Assembly (NCBI GenBank): GCA_021769525.1
Contig: JAETSQ010000004.1
Span: 1 to 64,000, forward strand
Direction: 5' to 3'
Origin: Oscillospiraceae bacterium
GTDB taxonomy: Bacteria; Bacillota; Clostridia; Oscillospirales; Ruminococcaceae
Length of the DNA stretch: 64,000 bases
Part shown: positions 1-7,698 of the stretch, in pieces
Numbering within the stretch: position 1 is the stretch's first letter
Layout: each line of letters opens with the position of its first letter
The notes under the pieces: model-generated
Databases searched by the model: none
What the model was told of the DNA's origin: nothing
What the model saw: the letters and a program-made list of their open reading frames with translations, nothing else
Program-made: the position numbers and the translations under genes

Positions 1-141
1 TAGGGCAACTGCCATCTACACAAGACAATCCTGTGTACCGTTCACACAGATTCATTGGAAATCTACCCTTCAAAAAAACTGTCGATACCTGTTGATGTAT
101 ATATTACAAAAAATACCCATCCTATGCCGGGAAGAAGGGTC
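1..141. other. Intergenic start of window, no gene seen
   Basis: AT-richer than the genes around it. I see no open frame with a ribosome site on either strand and no clear hairpin. It is the upstream side of the ribU promoter. Confidence 0.5.
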
Positions 142-169
142 TTGACATTTGCCGCCGTTGTGCTATAGT
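142..169 (+). promoter_or_regulatory. SigA-type promoter of the FMN riboswitch / ribU unit
   Basis: TTGACA at 142-147 and TATAGT at 164-169 with a 16-base spacer. A TGC precedes the -10 as an extended -10 would. Transcription would start just before the riboswitch. Confidence 0.8.
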
Positions 170-177
170 ATAAGTGG

Positions 178-367
<190 letters not shown>

Positions 368-408
368 GCCGAAAACAAGGGCCCGCGCCCTTGGGATCAG
401 CCGACAAC

Positions 409-445
409 GCCCTCTGTGCCGAACCGCACGGAGGGCCTTCTTTTT
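409..445 (+). terminator. Riboswitch-controlled terminator before ribU
   Basis: 11-base arms 409-419 and 426-436 (one G-U pair) with a 6-base loop, followed by CTTCTTTTT. It lies between the FMN aptamer and the ribU start. A smaller hairpin AAGGGC/GCCCTT sits just upstream at about 376-391. Confidence 0.85.
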
Positions 446-489
446 CCCCGAACAGGCCAAAAAATATTTTATTTTTTGGAGGGATCCCT

Positions 490-1116
490 ATGTCCGGCAC
501 ACTCAGCAGCACCAAAAAGATCACCTACAGCGCCATGTTCGCCGCCATCGCCATCGTCGTCATGTTCTTCGAGTTCCCCCTGCCCTTCTGCCCCCCCTTC
601 CTGAAGGTGGACCTGAGCGGCGCCGTCAGCCTGCTGGCCGCCTTTATGTTCGGGCCGGTCTCCGCCGTCCTCATCACCATGGTGAAGGACATCGTCCACG
701 CCTTTTCCTCCACCACCGGCTGCGTGGGGGAGCTGGGGGACTTCTTCATGACCTCCGCCTTCTGCGTCACCGCCTCCCTCCTGTACCGCCGGCACCACAC
801 CCGGAAGGGAGCCATCCTGGGGATGGCCTGCGGCACCTTGGCCATGACCGTCGTGGGGTGCTTCACCAACAAGTATATGCTCATCCCCTTCTTCGCCAAA
901 GTGATGCCCATCGAGGCCATCCTCTCCGCCTGCTCCGCCGTCAATCCCCTCATCGGCAGCGTGGATACCTACATCCTCTTCGGCGCGGTGCCCTTCAACC
1001 TCATCAAGGGGGCCATCCTCTCGGTCATCACCTTCCTGCTGTATAAGCGCCTTTCCTCCTTCATAAAGGAAAATACCATCGGGAAAAGGGTTGACAAAGC
1101 ATCCAAAGCAAGCTAA
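490..1116 (+). CDS. ribU: Riboflavin ECF transporter, substrate-binding S component RibU
   Basis: A 208-residue integral membrane protein that binds riboflavin and works with a shared ECF energising module (not in this window). The sequence shows about six hydrophobic segments, starting with one at residues 12-30, as expected for S components, and a length typical of RibU. The start is the ATG at 490, with GGAGG at 478-482; reading further upstream would run through the riboswitch. The FMN riboswitch directly in front supports flavin specificity more strongly than the protein sequence does. The -35 of the next promoter lies inside the last codons. Confidence 0.88.
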   Translation: MSGTLSSTKKITYSAMFAAIAIVVMFFEFPLPFCPPFLKVDLSGAVSLLAAFMFGPVSAVLITMVKDIVHAFSSTTGCVGELGDFFMTSAFCVTASLLYRRHHTRKGAILGMACGTLAMTVVGCFTNKYMLIPFFAKVMPIEAILSACSAVNPLIGSVDTYILFGAVPFNLIKGAILSVITFLLYKRLSSFIKENTIGKRVDKASKAS

Positions 1117-1119
1117 AAT
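1091..1119 (+). promoter_or_regulatory. Promoter of the SAM riboswitch / metK unit
   Basis: TTGACA at 1091-1096 and TAAAAT at 1114-1119, spacer 17. The -35 overlaps the 3' end of ribU, so metK has its own promoter despite the short gap. Confidence 0.75.
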
Positions 1120-1135
1120 AAAAGACACAATCGAA

Positions 1136-1240
1136 TATCTCTTATCAAGAGTGGCGGAGGGAACAGGCCCTGCGAAGCCCGGCAACCTGCCGAAAGGCAA
1201 GGTGCTAAATCCTGCGGAGAGATCCGGGAGATGAGATTTT
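1136..1240 (+). promoter_or_regulatory. SAM-I riboswitch (S-box)
   Basis: S-box hallmarks in order: CTTATCAAGAG (1141-1151), GGCGGAGGGA, GGCCCTGCGAAGCCC, GGCAACC (1181-1187), AAGGTGCTAAATCC (1199-1212) and the closing GGGAGATGAG. It precedes a perfect terminator and metK, so SAM should end transcription early. Confidence 0.95.
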
Positions 1241-1244
1241 TTCA

Positions 1245-1277
1245 GGTGCCCGGAAGGCTTTTCCGGGCACCTTTTTT
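1245..1277 (+). terminator. SAM riboswitch expression-platform terminator
   Basis: Perfect 11-base arms 1245-1255 and 1261-1271 with a 5-base loop, then six T. It lies directly after the S-box aptamer. Confidence 0.92.
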
Positions 1278-1314
1278 GATGGGTGTCCCGGACAGAAAAA
1301 GGAGGACAAAAACC

Positions 1315-2490
1315 ATGCGCAACTACTACTTCACCAGCGAATCGGTGACCGAAGGCCACCCCGACAAGATCTGCGACCAGATCTCCGACGGCATCCTGGA
1401 CGCCATCCTGAAGGAGGACCCCATGGGCCGGGTGGCCTGCGAGACCAGCTGCACCACCGGCCTGGTCCAGGTCATCGGCGAGGTGACCACCCACTGCTAC
1501 GTGGATGTCCAGAAGCTGGTGCGGGAGATCGTCCTGGACATCGGCTACGACAACGCCGCCTACGGCTTTGACGGGGCCACCTGCGGGGTCATCACCTCCA
1601 TCCACGAGCAATCCCCGGACATCGCCCTGGGGGTGGATAACTCCGCGGAGGTGAAGGCCGGAGAGGCTGAGGACCAGAACGGCGCCGGGGACCAGGGGAT
1701 GATGTTCGGCTACGCCTGCGACGAGACCCCGGAGCTGATGCCTATGACCATCGCCTACGCCCACCGCCTGGCCCGGCAGCTCACCAAGGTCCGCAAGGAC
1801 GGCACCCTCCCCTACCTGCGCCCCGACGGCAAGACCCAGGTGACGGTGCGGTACGAGGACGGCTGCCCCAAGGAGATCACCACCATCGTGGTGAGCACCC
1901 AGCACGGGGCCGAGGTCTCCCAGGAGCAGATCCACAAGGACATCCGGCAGTATGTCATCGATCCGGTGGTCCCGGAGGAGCTGCGGAAGAACTGCCAGTA
2001 CCTCATCAACCCCACCGGCCGCTTTGTGGTGGGCGGCCCCCACGGGGACAGCGGCCTCACCGGCCGCAAGATCATTGTGGATACCTACGGCGGCTGGGGC
2101 AGCCACGGCGGCGGGGCCTTCTCCGGCAAGGACCCCACCAAGGTGGACCGCAGCGCCGCCTACGCCGCCCGCTGGGTGGCTAAGAACCTGGTGGCCGCCG
2201 GCCTCTGCCGCCGCTGCCTCATCCAGCTGGCCTACGCCATCGGGGTGGCCCGGCCCGTTTCCATCTGCGTGGACACCTACGGCACCGGCACCGTGGCGGA
2301 TGAGGTGCTGGAGCAGGCGGTGGAGAAGGTCTTTGACCTGCGCCCCTCCGCCATCATCCGGGATCTGGACCTGCGCCGGCCCATCTACCGCAAGCTGGCC
2401 GCCTACGGCCACATGGGCCGCACCGACCTGGACGTGGCCTGGGAGAAGACCGACAAGGTGGAGGAGCTGAAGGCCGCCGTCAAGGCGTGA
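1315..2490 (+). CDS. metK: S-adenosylmethionine synthetase
   Basis: Makes SAM from methionine and ATP in the cytoplasm. It has the usual length (391 residues) and signatures: [17 protein letters not shown] near the N-terminus, [12 protein letters not shown] in the middle (ATP-binding signature 1), and [18 protein letters not shown] (signature 2, the P-loop-like segment). The start is the ATG at 1315, 9 bases after GGAGG at 1301-1305; any earlier start would overlap the terminator. Feedback by SAM is expected through the upstream S-box. An acetyltransferase gene follows after 18 bp and is probably co-transcribed. Confidence 0.98.
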   Translation: MRNYYFTSESVTEGHPDKICDQISDGILDAILKEDPMGRVACETSCTTGLVQVIGEVTTHCYVDVQKLVREIVLDIGYDNAAYGFDGATCGVITSIHEQSPDIALGVDNSAEVKAGEAEDQNGAGDQGMMFGYACDETPELMPMTIAYAHRLARQLTKVRKDGTLPYLRPDGKTQVTVRYEDGCPKEITTIVVSTQHGAEVSQEQIHKDIRQYVIDPVVPEELRKNCQYLINPTGRFVVGGPHGDSGLTGRKIIVDTYGGWGSHGGGAFSGKDPTKVDRSAAYAARWVAKNLVAAGLCRRCLIQLAYAIGVARPVSICVDTYGTGTVADEVLEQAVEKVFDLRPSAIIRDLDLRRPIYRKLAAYGHMGRTDLDVAWEKTDKVEELKAAVKA

Positions 2491-2508
2491 TAAAAAAGGA
2501 GGTCCCCC

Positions 2509-3027
2509 ATGTCTGCGGACCGTTTTACCATTGCCCCGGCCCGCGCCGGGGACGCCGAGGCGGTGCTGGCCCTCTACCGGGCCGCCTCCCGAACCCCCGG
2601 CTCCTCTTGGAATGACGACTACCCGGACCGGAGCTTTGTGGCCGGGGACATCGCCCGCGGCTCCCTCTACTGCCTGTGGGGGGAGGACGGGGCCCTTTGG
2701 GGGGCCGCCTCCTGCGGGGAACCGGACGAGGACATCCAGACCCTCCCCTGCTGGACCCCCGCCAAGCGTCCCTTTGAGCTCTGCCGCATCGGGATCCTGC
2801 CGGAGATGCAGGGGCGTGGCCTGGCCGGGGAACTTCTCCGGTGGCTGCTGGAGGAGGCCCCCCGCCGGGGCGTCGATTCCATCCGCCTGCTGGTGAGCCG
2901 GGACAACCCGCCGGCCCTGGCCCTCTACCGCCGCTTCGGTTTTTCCACGGTGGGGACCTGCCGCCTGTACGGCACCGACTGGTTCTGCCAGGAAAGAATT
3001 TTGCGGAGGGCCGGTGAGAAGCCCTAA
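2509..3027 (+). CDS. GNAT family N-acetyltransferase
   Basis: A 172-residue acetyl-CoA-dependent acyltransferase of unknown substrate. The acetyl-CoA-binding motif A is clear: the core strand CRIGILPEMQGRG followed by LAGELLRWLLEEA, and the later ALALYRRFGF segment is the usual motif B/C. It follows metK by 18 bp with its own AAGGAGG, so it is probably the second gene of the SAM-controlled unit. Whether that reflects a methionine-related substrate cannot be told from sequence. Confidence 0.85.
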   Translation: MSADRFTIAPARAGDAEAVLALYRAASRTPGSSWNDDYPDRSFVAGDIARGSLYCLWGEDGALWGAASCGEPDEDIQTLPCWTPAKRPFELCRIGILPEMQGRGLAGELLRWLLEEAPRRGVDSIRLLVSRDNPPALALYRRFGFSTVGTCRLYGTDWFCQERILRRAGEKP

Positions 3028-3064
3028 AATCTGTCTTCCTCGAAAGGACCAAAGATACGTAAAA

Positions 3065-3088
3065 CACCCTCCACTTTTGTGGAGGGTG
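3065..3088. terminator. Terminator between convergent units
   Basis: Perfect 10-base arms 3065-3074 and 3079-3088, loop TTTT. T-rich on the + side (CTTTGG) and A-rich upstream, so it may work both ways between the acetyltransferase (+) and the dinB operon (-). Confidence 0.75.
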
Positions 3089-3103
3089 CTTTGGCATGAT
3101 GCG

Positions 3104-3694
3104 TTATACCTCCCGCCGTTCCGCGAAGTACAGCCCTTGGTCCCTCATCGCCTCCGGGAGGTCGTAGACCGTTCTCCCCTCCAGGGTGTACAGGCTCGTC
3201 TCGCCGGGGTGGTCCTGGTCGAAGGTATCCCAGGCGGTGACCAGCTCCTCCTTTTCCCCGATGTCCAGCTTTGCGAAGAAGGCCCGGTACTTCTCCAGAC
3301 GGCGGCGGCTCCAGACGGTGAGGACATTGTATTTTTCCGCCATGATCTCGTCCCCGGTCTCCTGGCAGCCGAAGCCAAAGGCGGACATCCCGTCCTGGAT
3401 CAGCAGCTCCCCGTATTCCTCCAGGATGCCCAGGGCCTTTTTCCGGCTGCATCCGTCCAGGTAGTAGACGTCCTTGTGGAGGACCTTTTCCGGCTCCGGT
3501 TCCTCCTTCCGGTTGGTGGGCAGCTCCAGGATGAAGAAGATCAGCTCGCTGGCGTGCATTACGATGAAATCCTCCACCGCCCTCCGGAGCTTCCCGGCGC
3601 CTACATTGGCGGTGATCATCCTCTCCCCCATGGTATAGCCTTCCTCCAGCCTCTCCGGGAAGGGGACCCGGCAGCCCTTGACCATTTCCAGCAT
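3104..3694 (-). CDS. Uncharacterised protein translationally coupled to dinB
   Basis: A 196-residue soluble protein, mixed alpha/beta, rich in charged residues, with no signal peptide or membrane segment. I do not recognise a family. It contains no cysteine cluster or nucleotide-binding motif; its most distinctive stretches are FIVMHASELIFFILELPTN and AFGFGCQETGDEIMAEKYN. Its ATG (3692-3694) follows the dinB stop codon (3695-3697) with no gap, so the two are almost certainly translated together under the LexA-like promoter. That makes a role alongside translesion synthesis or the SOS response a reasonable guess, but only a guess. Confidence 0.8.
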   Translation of the reverse strand: MLEMVKGCRVPFPERLEEGYTMGERMITANVGAGKLRRAVEDFIVMHASELIFFILELPTNRKEEPEPEKVLHKDVYYLDGCSRKKALGILEEYGELLIQDGMSAFGFGCQETGDEIMAEKYNVLTVWSRRRLEKYRAFFAKLDIGEKEELVTAWDTFDQDHPGETSLYTLEGRTVYDLPEAMRDQGLYFAERREV

Positions 3695-4918
3695 TTATAT
3701 CCGCTCCTTTTCGTGTTTTTCCTGCTTCTCCATGCCCCAGGTGAGGGCGGGGCTGTCCTTTCCGTAGCGGCCCCGGATGCCGTCCATGGCCCGCTCCAGC
3801 CGCTCCTGCTTCTGGCGGCGGCGCTCCGCCTCCGGGTCGGCAAAGAGGGATAGCTGCTCCCCCAGCCCCTCCTCGTCCACCAGGTTGGCCCCGGTGACGG
3901 TGAGCATCCGGATGGGGGCGGAGGGGTTCCAGCTCTCCCGGATCAGCTCCAGGGCGGCCTCCCGCAGCTCCGAGGCCAGGTGGGTGGGGCGGTCCAGGGG
4001 CTTCTGGCGGGAGATCACCCGGAAGGATGGGTCCTTGATCTGCACCTGTACCGTCCGGCACCAGAGGCCGTGCTTCCGCAGCCGCCGGGCCACGCTCTCC
4101 GCCAGGGGGGCGATGCCGGCGGCGATCTCCTCCATCCCCCGCAGGTCCCTGGGGAAGGTGCTGCCGTTGCCCACCGACTTTACCTCCCGTTCCTCGTAGG
4201 CGGAGCGCACCGGGCTGTCCTCCTCCCCCCTGGCGTAGGTCCAGATCTCCCGCCCCAGCTTTCCCAGGCGGCGGGTGAGCCGCTCCGGGTCCGCCGCCGC
4301 CAGCTGGCCGATGGTGCGGATCCCCATCTCCCCCAGGGCGGCCTGAGCGGACTTCCCCACATACAGGAGGGCACCCGCATCCATGGGCCACACCAGCTCC
4401 CGGTAGTTCTCCCGGCTGATGACGGTGGTGGCGTCCGGCTTTTTGTAATCGCTCCCCAGTTTGGCGAATATCTTGTTCCAGGACACCCCCACCGAGATGG
4501 TAAGGCCCGTCTCCTCCCGCACCCGCTGCCGCAGGATGCCGGCGATGGCGGGGCCGTCCCCGAAGAGGCGGCGGCTGCCGGTGACATCCAGCCAGCTCTC
4601 GTCGATGCCGAAGGGCTCCACCTGGTCGGTGTACTGCTGGTAAATATCGTTGATGAGGCGGGAATATTCCTCGTACTTCTCGTGATGGGGGGCCACCAGC
4701 ACCAGCTCCGGGCATTTCTTCCGGGCCTGCCAGATGGTCTCGGCGGTGAGCACCCCTTTTTCCTTGGCCGGCTGATTTTTGGCAAGGATGATGCCGTGGC
4801 GGGATTCCGGGTCGCCGCACACCGCCATGGGCACCTTCCACAGCTCCGGGCGGAGGGTGCATTCCACCGAGGCGTAGAAGCCGTTGCAGTCGCAGTGGAG
4901 GATCACGCGGTCCGCCAT
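3695..4918 (-). CDS. dinB: DNA polymerase IV (Y family)
   Basis: Error-prone translesion polymerase of 407 residues. The N-terminal catalytic Asp is in HCDCNGFYASVE (D10), and the paired acidic residues are in FGIDESWLDV (D106, E107); YAKKP-like fingers are replaced by the related ILAKNQPAKEKG. A helix-hairpin-helix region follows, then the little-finger domain. Near residues 354-358 is QLSLF, a standard beta-clamp-binding motif. The start ATG at 4918 is preceded by GGAGGGG. The promoter carries a LexA-like box, so DNA damage should induce it. Confidence 0.96.
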   Translation of the reverse strand: MADRVILHCDCNGFYASVECTLRPELWKVPMAVCGDPESRHGIILAKNQPAKEKGVLTAETIWQARKKCPELVLVAPHHEKYEEYSRLINDIYQQYTDQVEPFGIDESWLDVTGSRRLFGDGPAIAGILRQRVREETGLTISVGVSWNKIFAKLGSDYKKPDATTVISRENYRELVWPMDAGALLYVGKSAQAALGEMGIRTIGQLAAADPERLTRRLGKLGREIWTYARGEEDSPVRSAYEEREVKSVGNGSTFPRDLRGMEEIAAGIAPLAESVARRLRKHGLWCRTVQVQIKDPSFRVISRQKPLDRPTHLASELREAALELIRESWNPSAPIRMLTVTGANLVDEEGLGEQLSLFADPEAERRRQKQERLERAMDGIRGRYGKDSPALTWGMEKQEKHEKERI

Positions 4919-4944
4919 AAGAGCCCCTCCTTTCCCACAAGCCA

Positions 4945-4988
4945 GGAATGTATGTTCTTATTATATCACCATAGCGGCCAAATGGCAA
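4945..4988 (-). promoter_or_regulatory. dinB promoter with LexA-like operator
   Basis: On the minus strand TTGCCA (4983-4988) and TATAAT (4960-4965) are 17 bases apart. Directly after the -10 lies AGAACATACATTCC (4945-4958), which matches 12 of 14 positions of the Firmicute LexA/DinR box CGAACRNRYGTTYC. A repressor here would block the start of transcription. Confidence 0.75.
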
Positions 4989-5023
4989 GGAAGAAGTTGC
5001 CGGCAGCGGGAGCTCCCTGGTGG

Positions 5024-5052
5024 TTGCTTTTTCGACAGGATGAGTATATAAT
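5024..5052 (+). promoter_or_regulatory. Promoter of nfeD-SPFH operon
   Basis: TTGCTT (5024-5029) and TATAAT (5047-5052), spacer 17. Divergent from the dinB promoter. Confidence 0.7.
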
Positions 5053-5102
5053 GAAGGGGTAAAACCTTTTGCTTTTGGGAAAGATAGAAGGAGGGAAACG
5101 GG

Positions 5103-5555
5103 ATGGCGGAATTTTTTTCCGAAAACTGGAACGCGATCCTCTGGTTCCTGGCGGCCATAGGGCTGCTGCTGGTGGAGGTGTTCACCGTCCAGATGGTGAG
5201 CATCTGGTTCTGCCTGGGGGCGGTGGCCGCTACCATAGCCGCCCTCTTGGGCTGGTCGGGAACCAATCAGCTGCTGGTGTTTTTCCTGGTATCGGCGGTG
5301 GCCCTGGCGGCGACCCGCCCTCTGGTGAAGAATATCCTGCGTTTCCGCAAGGTGCCTACCAACGCGGACAGCATCATCGGTATGTCCGGCCCGGTGCTGG
5401 AGAAGATCGATAACACCGCCCAGACCGGCAGGGTGCGGGTGAACGGCCTGGACTGGACCGCCCGCTCCGCCGGCGGGGAACCCATCGGGGAGGGCGCCCT
5501 TATCACAGTGGAGGCCATTGAGGGCGTAAAGCTCATCGTACGCCCCAAAGCGTAA
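5103..5555 (+). CDS. NfeD family membrane protein
   Basis: A 150-residue short NfeD. Two or three hydrophobic segments at the N-terminus (about residues 10-70, including FLAAIGLLLVEVF and LLVFFLVSAVALAA) are followed by a soluble C-terminal OB-fold domain (about 85-148, GRVRVNGLDWTARS to VEAIEGVKLIVRP). NfeD proteins pair with SPFH-domain proteins in membrane microdomains, and the next gene, 58 bp on, is such a protein. The ATG at 5103 follows GGAGGGAAACGGG. Confidence 0.88.
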   Translation: MAEFFSENWNAILWFLAAIGLLLVEVFTVQMVSIWFCLGAVAATIAALLGWSGTNQLLVFFLVSAVALAATRPLVKNILRFRKVPTNADSIIGMSGPVLEKIDNTAQTGRVRVNGLDWTARSAGGEPIGEGALITVEAIEGVKLIVRPKA

Positions 5556-5613
5556 ACAGCGGAAGAAACAAGATCATCTGCGGCAGAGCCGCAAAGGAGA
5601 CAGGAGGAGTATT

Positions 5614-6537
5614 ATGGGACCGATCATTCTGATCATCTTCGGCATCATCATCGTCGCGCTGCTTATTTCCAACGTCCGGGTGGTGCCCCAGGCCACCGTC
5701 TTTGTTCTTGAGCGCTTGGGCGCCTATTACACCACCTGGGAGACGGGGCTCCACTTCAAGGTCCCCATCATCGACCGCATCGCCAAGAAGATCTCCCTCA
5801 AGGAGCAGGTGATGGACTTCGCCCCCCAGCCGGTCATCACCAAGGACAACGTCACCATGCAGATCGACACCATCGTCTTCTACCAGGTGACCGACGCCAA
5901 GCTCTACACCTACGGCGTGGAGCGGCCCATCCTGGCCATCGAGAGCCTCACCGCCACCACCCTGCGGAACATCATCGGCGATATGGAGCTGGACCACACC
6001 CTCACCTCCCGCGATGTCATCAACACCAAGATCACCTCCAGCCTGGACCAGGCCACCGATAAGTGGGGCATCAAGGTGAACCGGGTGGAGCTGAAGAACA
6101 TCGTCCCCCCCAGGGAGATCCAGGACGCCATGGAGAAGCAGATGAAGGCGGAGCGGGAGCGCCGGGAATCCATCCTGAAGGCGGAGGGCGAAAAGCGCAG
6201 CAAGGTGCTGATGGCGGAAGGAAACAAGGAATCCCAGATCCTCACCGCCGAGGCGGAAAAGCAGGCGGCCATCCTCCGGGCCGAGGCCGTGAAGGAGCAG
6301 AAGATCCGGGAGGCCCAGGGCGAGGCGGAAGCCATCGAGATGATCAACCGGGCCACTGCGGACGCCCTGCGCCTCCTGAACGAGGCCTCCCCCACCGAGG
6401 CGGTGCTCACCCTCAAGGCCTACGAAGCCTTCGCCAAGGCTGCCGACGGCAAGGCCACCAAGATCATCGTTCCCAGCAGCATCCAGGGGATGGCGGGGCT
6501 GGCCGCCTCCCTGAAGGAGATCCTGGGGGACAAGTAA
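5614..6537 (+). CDS. SPFH-domain protein (stomatin / QmcA type)
   Basis: A 307-residue band-7 protein. One N-terminal membrane anchor (residues 2-21, IILIIFGIIIVALLI) is followed by the SPFH domain (about 25-190, with VVPQATVFVLERLGAYY and IPPREIQDAMEKQM-type end) and then a long Ala/Glu/Lys coiled coil (about 180-260). It should oligomerise at the membrane and, with the NfeD protein just upstream, organise membrane domains or assist membrane-protein quality control. That role is from the family; nothing in the sequence names a client. Confidence 0.92.
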   Translation: MGPIILIIFGIIIVALLISNVRVVPQATVFVLERLGAYYTTWETGLHFKVPIIDRIAKKISLKEQVMDFAPQPVITKDNVTMQIDTIVFYQVTDAKLYTYGVERPILAIESLTATTLRNIIGDMELDHTLTSRDVINTKITSSLDQATDKWGIKVNRVELKNIVPPREIQDAMEKQMKAERERRESILKAEGEKRSKVLMAEGNKESQILTAEAEKQAAILRAEAVKEQKIREAQGEAEAIEMINRATADALRLLNEASPTEAVLTLKAYEAFAKAADGKATKIIVPSSIQGMAGLAASLKEILGDK

Positions 6538-6554
6538 GGGCCATAGCGTACGTT

Positions 6555-6592
6555 AAAACGGGGACCGAGCAAATTTGCTCGGTCCCCGTTTT
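6555..6592. terminator. Bidirectional terminator
   Basis: A perfect 38-base palindrome with AAAA on the left and TTTT on the right (arms 6555-6573 and 6574-6592). It separates the SPFH gene (+) from the convergent mscS gene (-). Confidence 0.92.
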
Positions 6593-6617
6593 GCGTGTCC
6601 GAAGAACCCGGATAAGT

Positions 6618-7685
6618 TTACCGGTCATCTTCTTCGGGGCCGCCGCCGTCTTCATCTTCGCCGTCCTCCAGGCCGCTGTCCAGCAGCTCCCCGTCCTCAA
6701 ACTCCGGGGCGGGAGCGGGAGTCCAGCCGAAGGGCGGAAGGGCCTCCTCCTCCGGGGAGGGGGCGGGGGAAAGATGGTCCCCCCAGGGGATGGTGACCAT
6801 GCGGGGGTAGGGGAATTCGATGCCCCGCCGGTCGAAGGCCTCCTTGATGGCCAGGCGCATCCCCCGTTCCACCTCCCACTGCTTCATGGGCTTCACCTTG
6901 CAGGCAACGCTGATGTCCACGCTGGACTCCCCGAAGGAATCGATGCCCCGCACCACCGGCATTTCCTCGATGAGGTCCCGGTGGGCCTCGCCGTACTCCC
7001 GCAGGGCCTCCTCCATCAGGCCCATCACCTGGCGGGTGTCGGCCTCGTAGGCGGTGGAGACCACGATGGTGGCGATGTAGCTGCCGCGGGTGTAGTTGAT
7101 GACCCGTTCGATGGAGCCGTTGGGGATGATGATCTGGTCCCCCTTGGCGGAGCGCAGATAGGTGACCCGGACAGCCGTGGCCTCCACGGTGCCGGTGGCC
7201 TCCTCGGTCTGGATGTAATCCCCCACCGAAAACTGGTTTTCAAAGATCATGAACAGGCCGGTGACCACGTCTTTCACCAGGTTCTGGGCGCCGAAGCCGA
7301 AGGCGATGCCCCCGATGCTCCCCACCGCCAGGAGAACATTCTGGGCCATCCCGCCGCCGAACTGCCCAAGCACCAGCAGCAGGGCCACAAAGTAGATGAG
7401 GTACCGGGCGGCGCTGCGGGTGAGGGTCATGAGGGTGTCCACCCGGCGGCTCTGCTGCTGGGGGAGGAGCCGGTGGTTCTTCTTCATGGTGCGGCTGGTG
7501 AGGTAGGAGACCCACCGCAGCAGCAGATTGGCGCAGAAGAAGATGAAAACCACGCCAAAGAGCCGCCAGAGGAGATCCCCCAGGTGGTCGCGGAGGTACT
7601 CGAAGGTCCCGCGGAAGTTCTCCAGGAACTGAACGCCGGTGGTGTTGAAGAAGTGCATGATCTCTCCGCTGAAGCTGGGATTCAT
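6618..7685 (-). CDS. Small-conductance mechanosensitive channel, MscS family
   Basis: A 355-residue membrane channel that opens under hypo-osmotic stress. Three hydrophobic segments (about 38-62, 95-115, 122-150) end in the conserved pore helix region GGIAFGFGAQNLVKDV followed by FENQFSVGDYI at the start of the beta domain. The C-terminal 50 residues are very rich in Pro, Glu, Asp and Gly and look disordered. The amidohydrolase gene is upstream on the same strand, 13 bp away. Confidence 0.93.
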   Translation of the reverse strand: MNPSFSGEIMHFFNTTGVQFLENFRGTFEYLRDHLGDLLWRLFGVVFIFFCANLLLRWVSYLTSRTMKKNHRLLPQQQSRRVDTLMTLTRSAARYLIYFVALLLVLGQFGGGMAQNVLLAVGSIGGIAFGFGAQNLVKDVVTGLFMIFENQFSVGDYIQTEEATGTVEATAVRVTYLRSAKGDQIIIPNGSIERVINYTRGSYIATIVVSTAYEADTRQVMGLMEEALREYGEAHRDLIEEMPVVRGIDSFGESSVDISVACKVKPMKQWEVERGMRLAIKEAFDRRGIEFPYPRMVTIPWGDHLSPAPSPEEEALPPFGWTPAPAPEFEDGELLDSGLEDGEDEDGGGPEEDDR

Positions 7686-7698
7686 AGATAAGACCTCC

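Noticed and set aside
469..2412. Long open frame on the minus strand opposite ribU and metK
   Set aside because: It runs through both riboswitches and terminators and gives low-complexity Gly/Val/Leu/His protein, typical of the antisense frame of GC-rich genes.
3024..4988. Long frame overlapping dinB in another phase
   Set aside because: dinB has clear motifs, clamp-binding site and promoter; the other frame is Pro/Gly/Arg-rich and lacks a start site.
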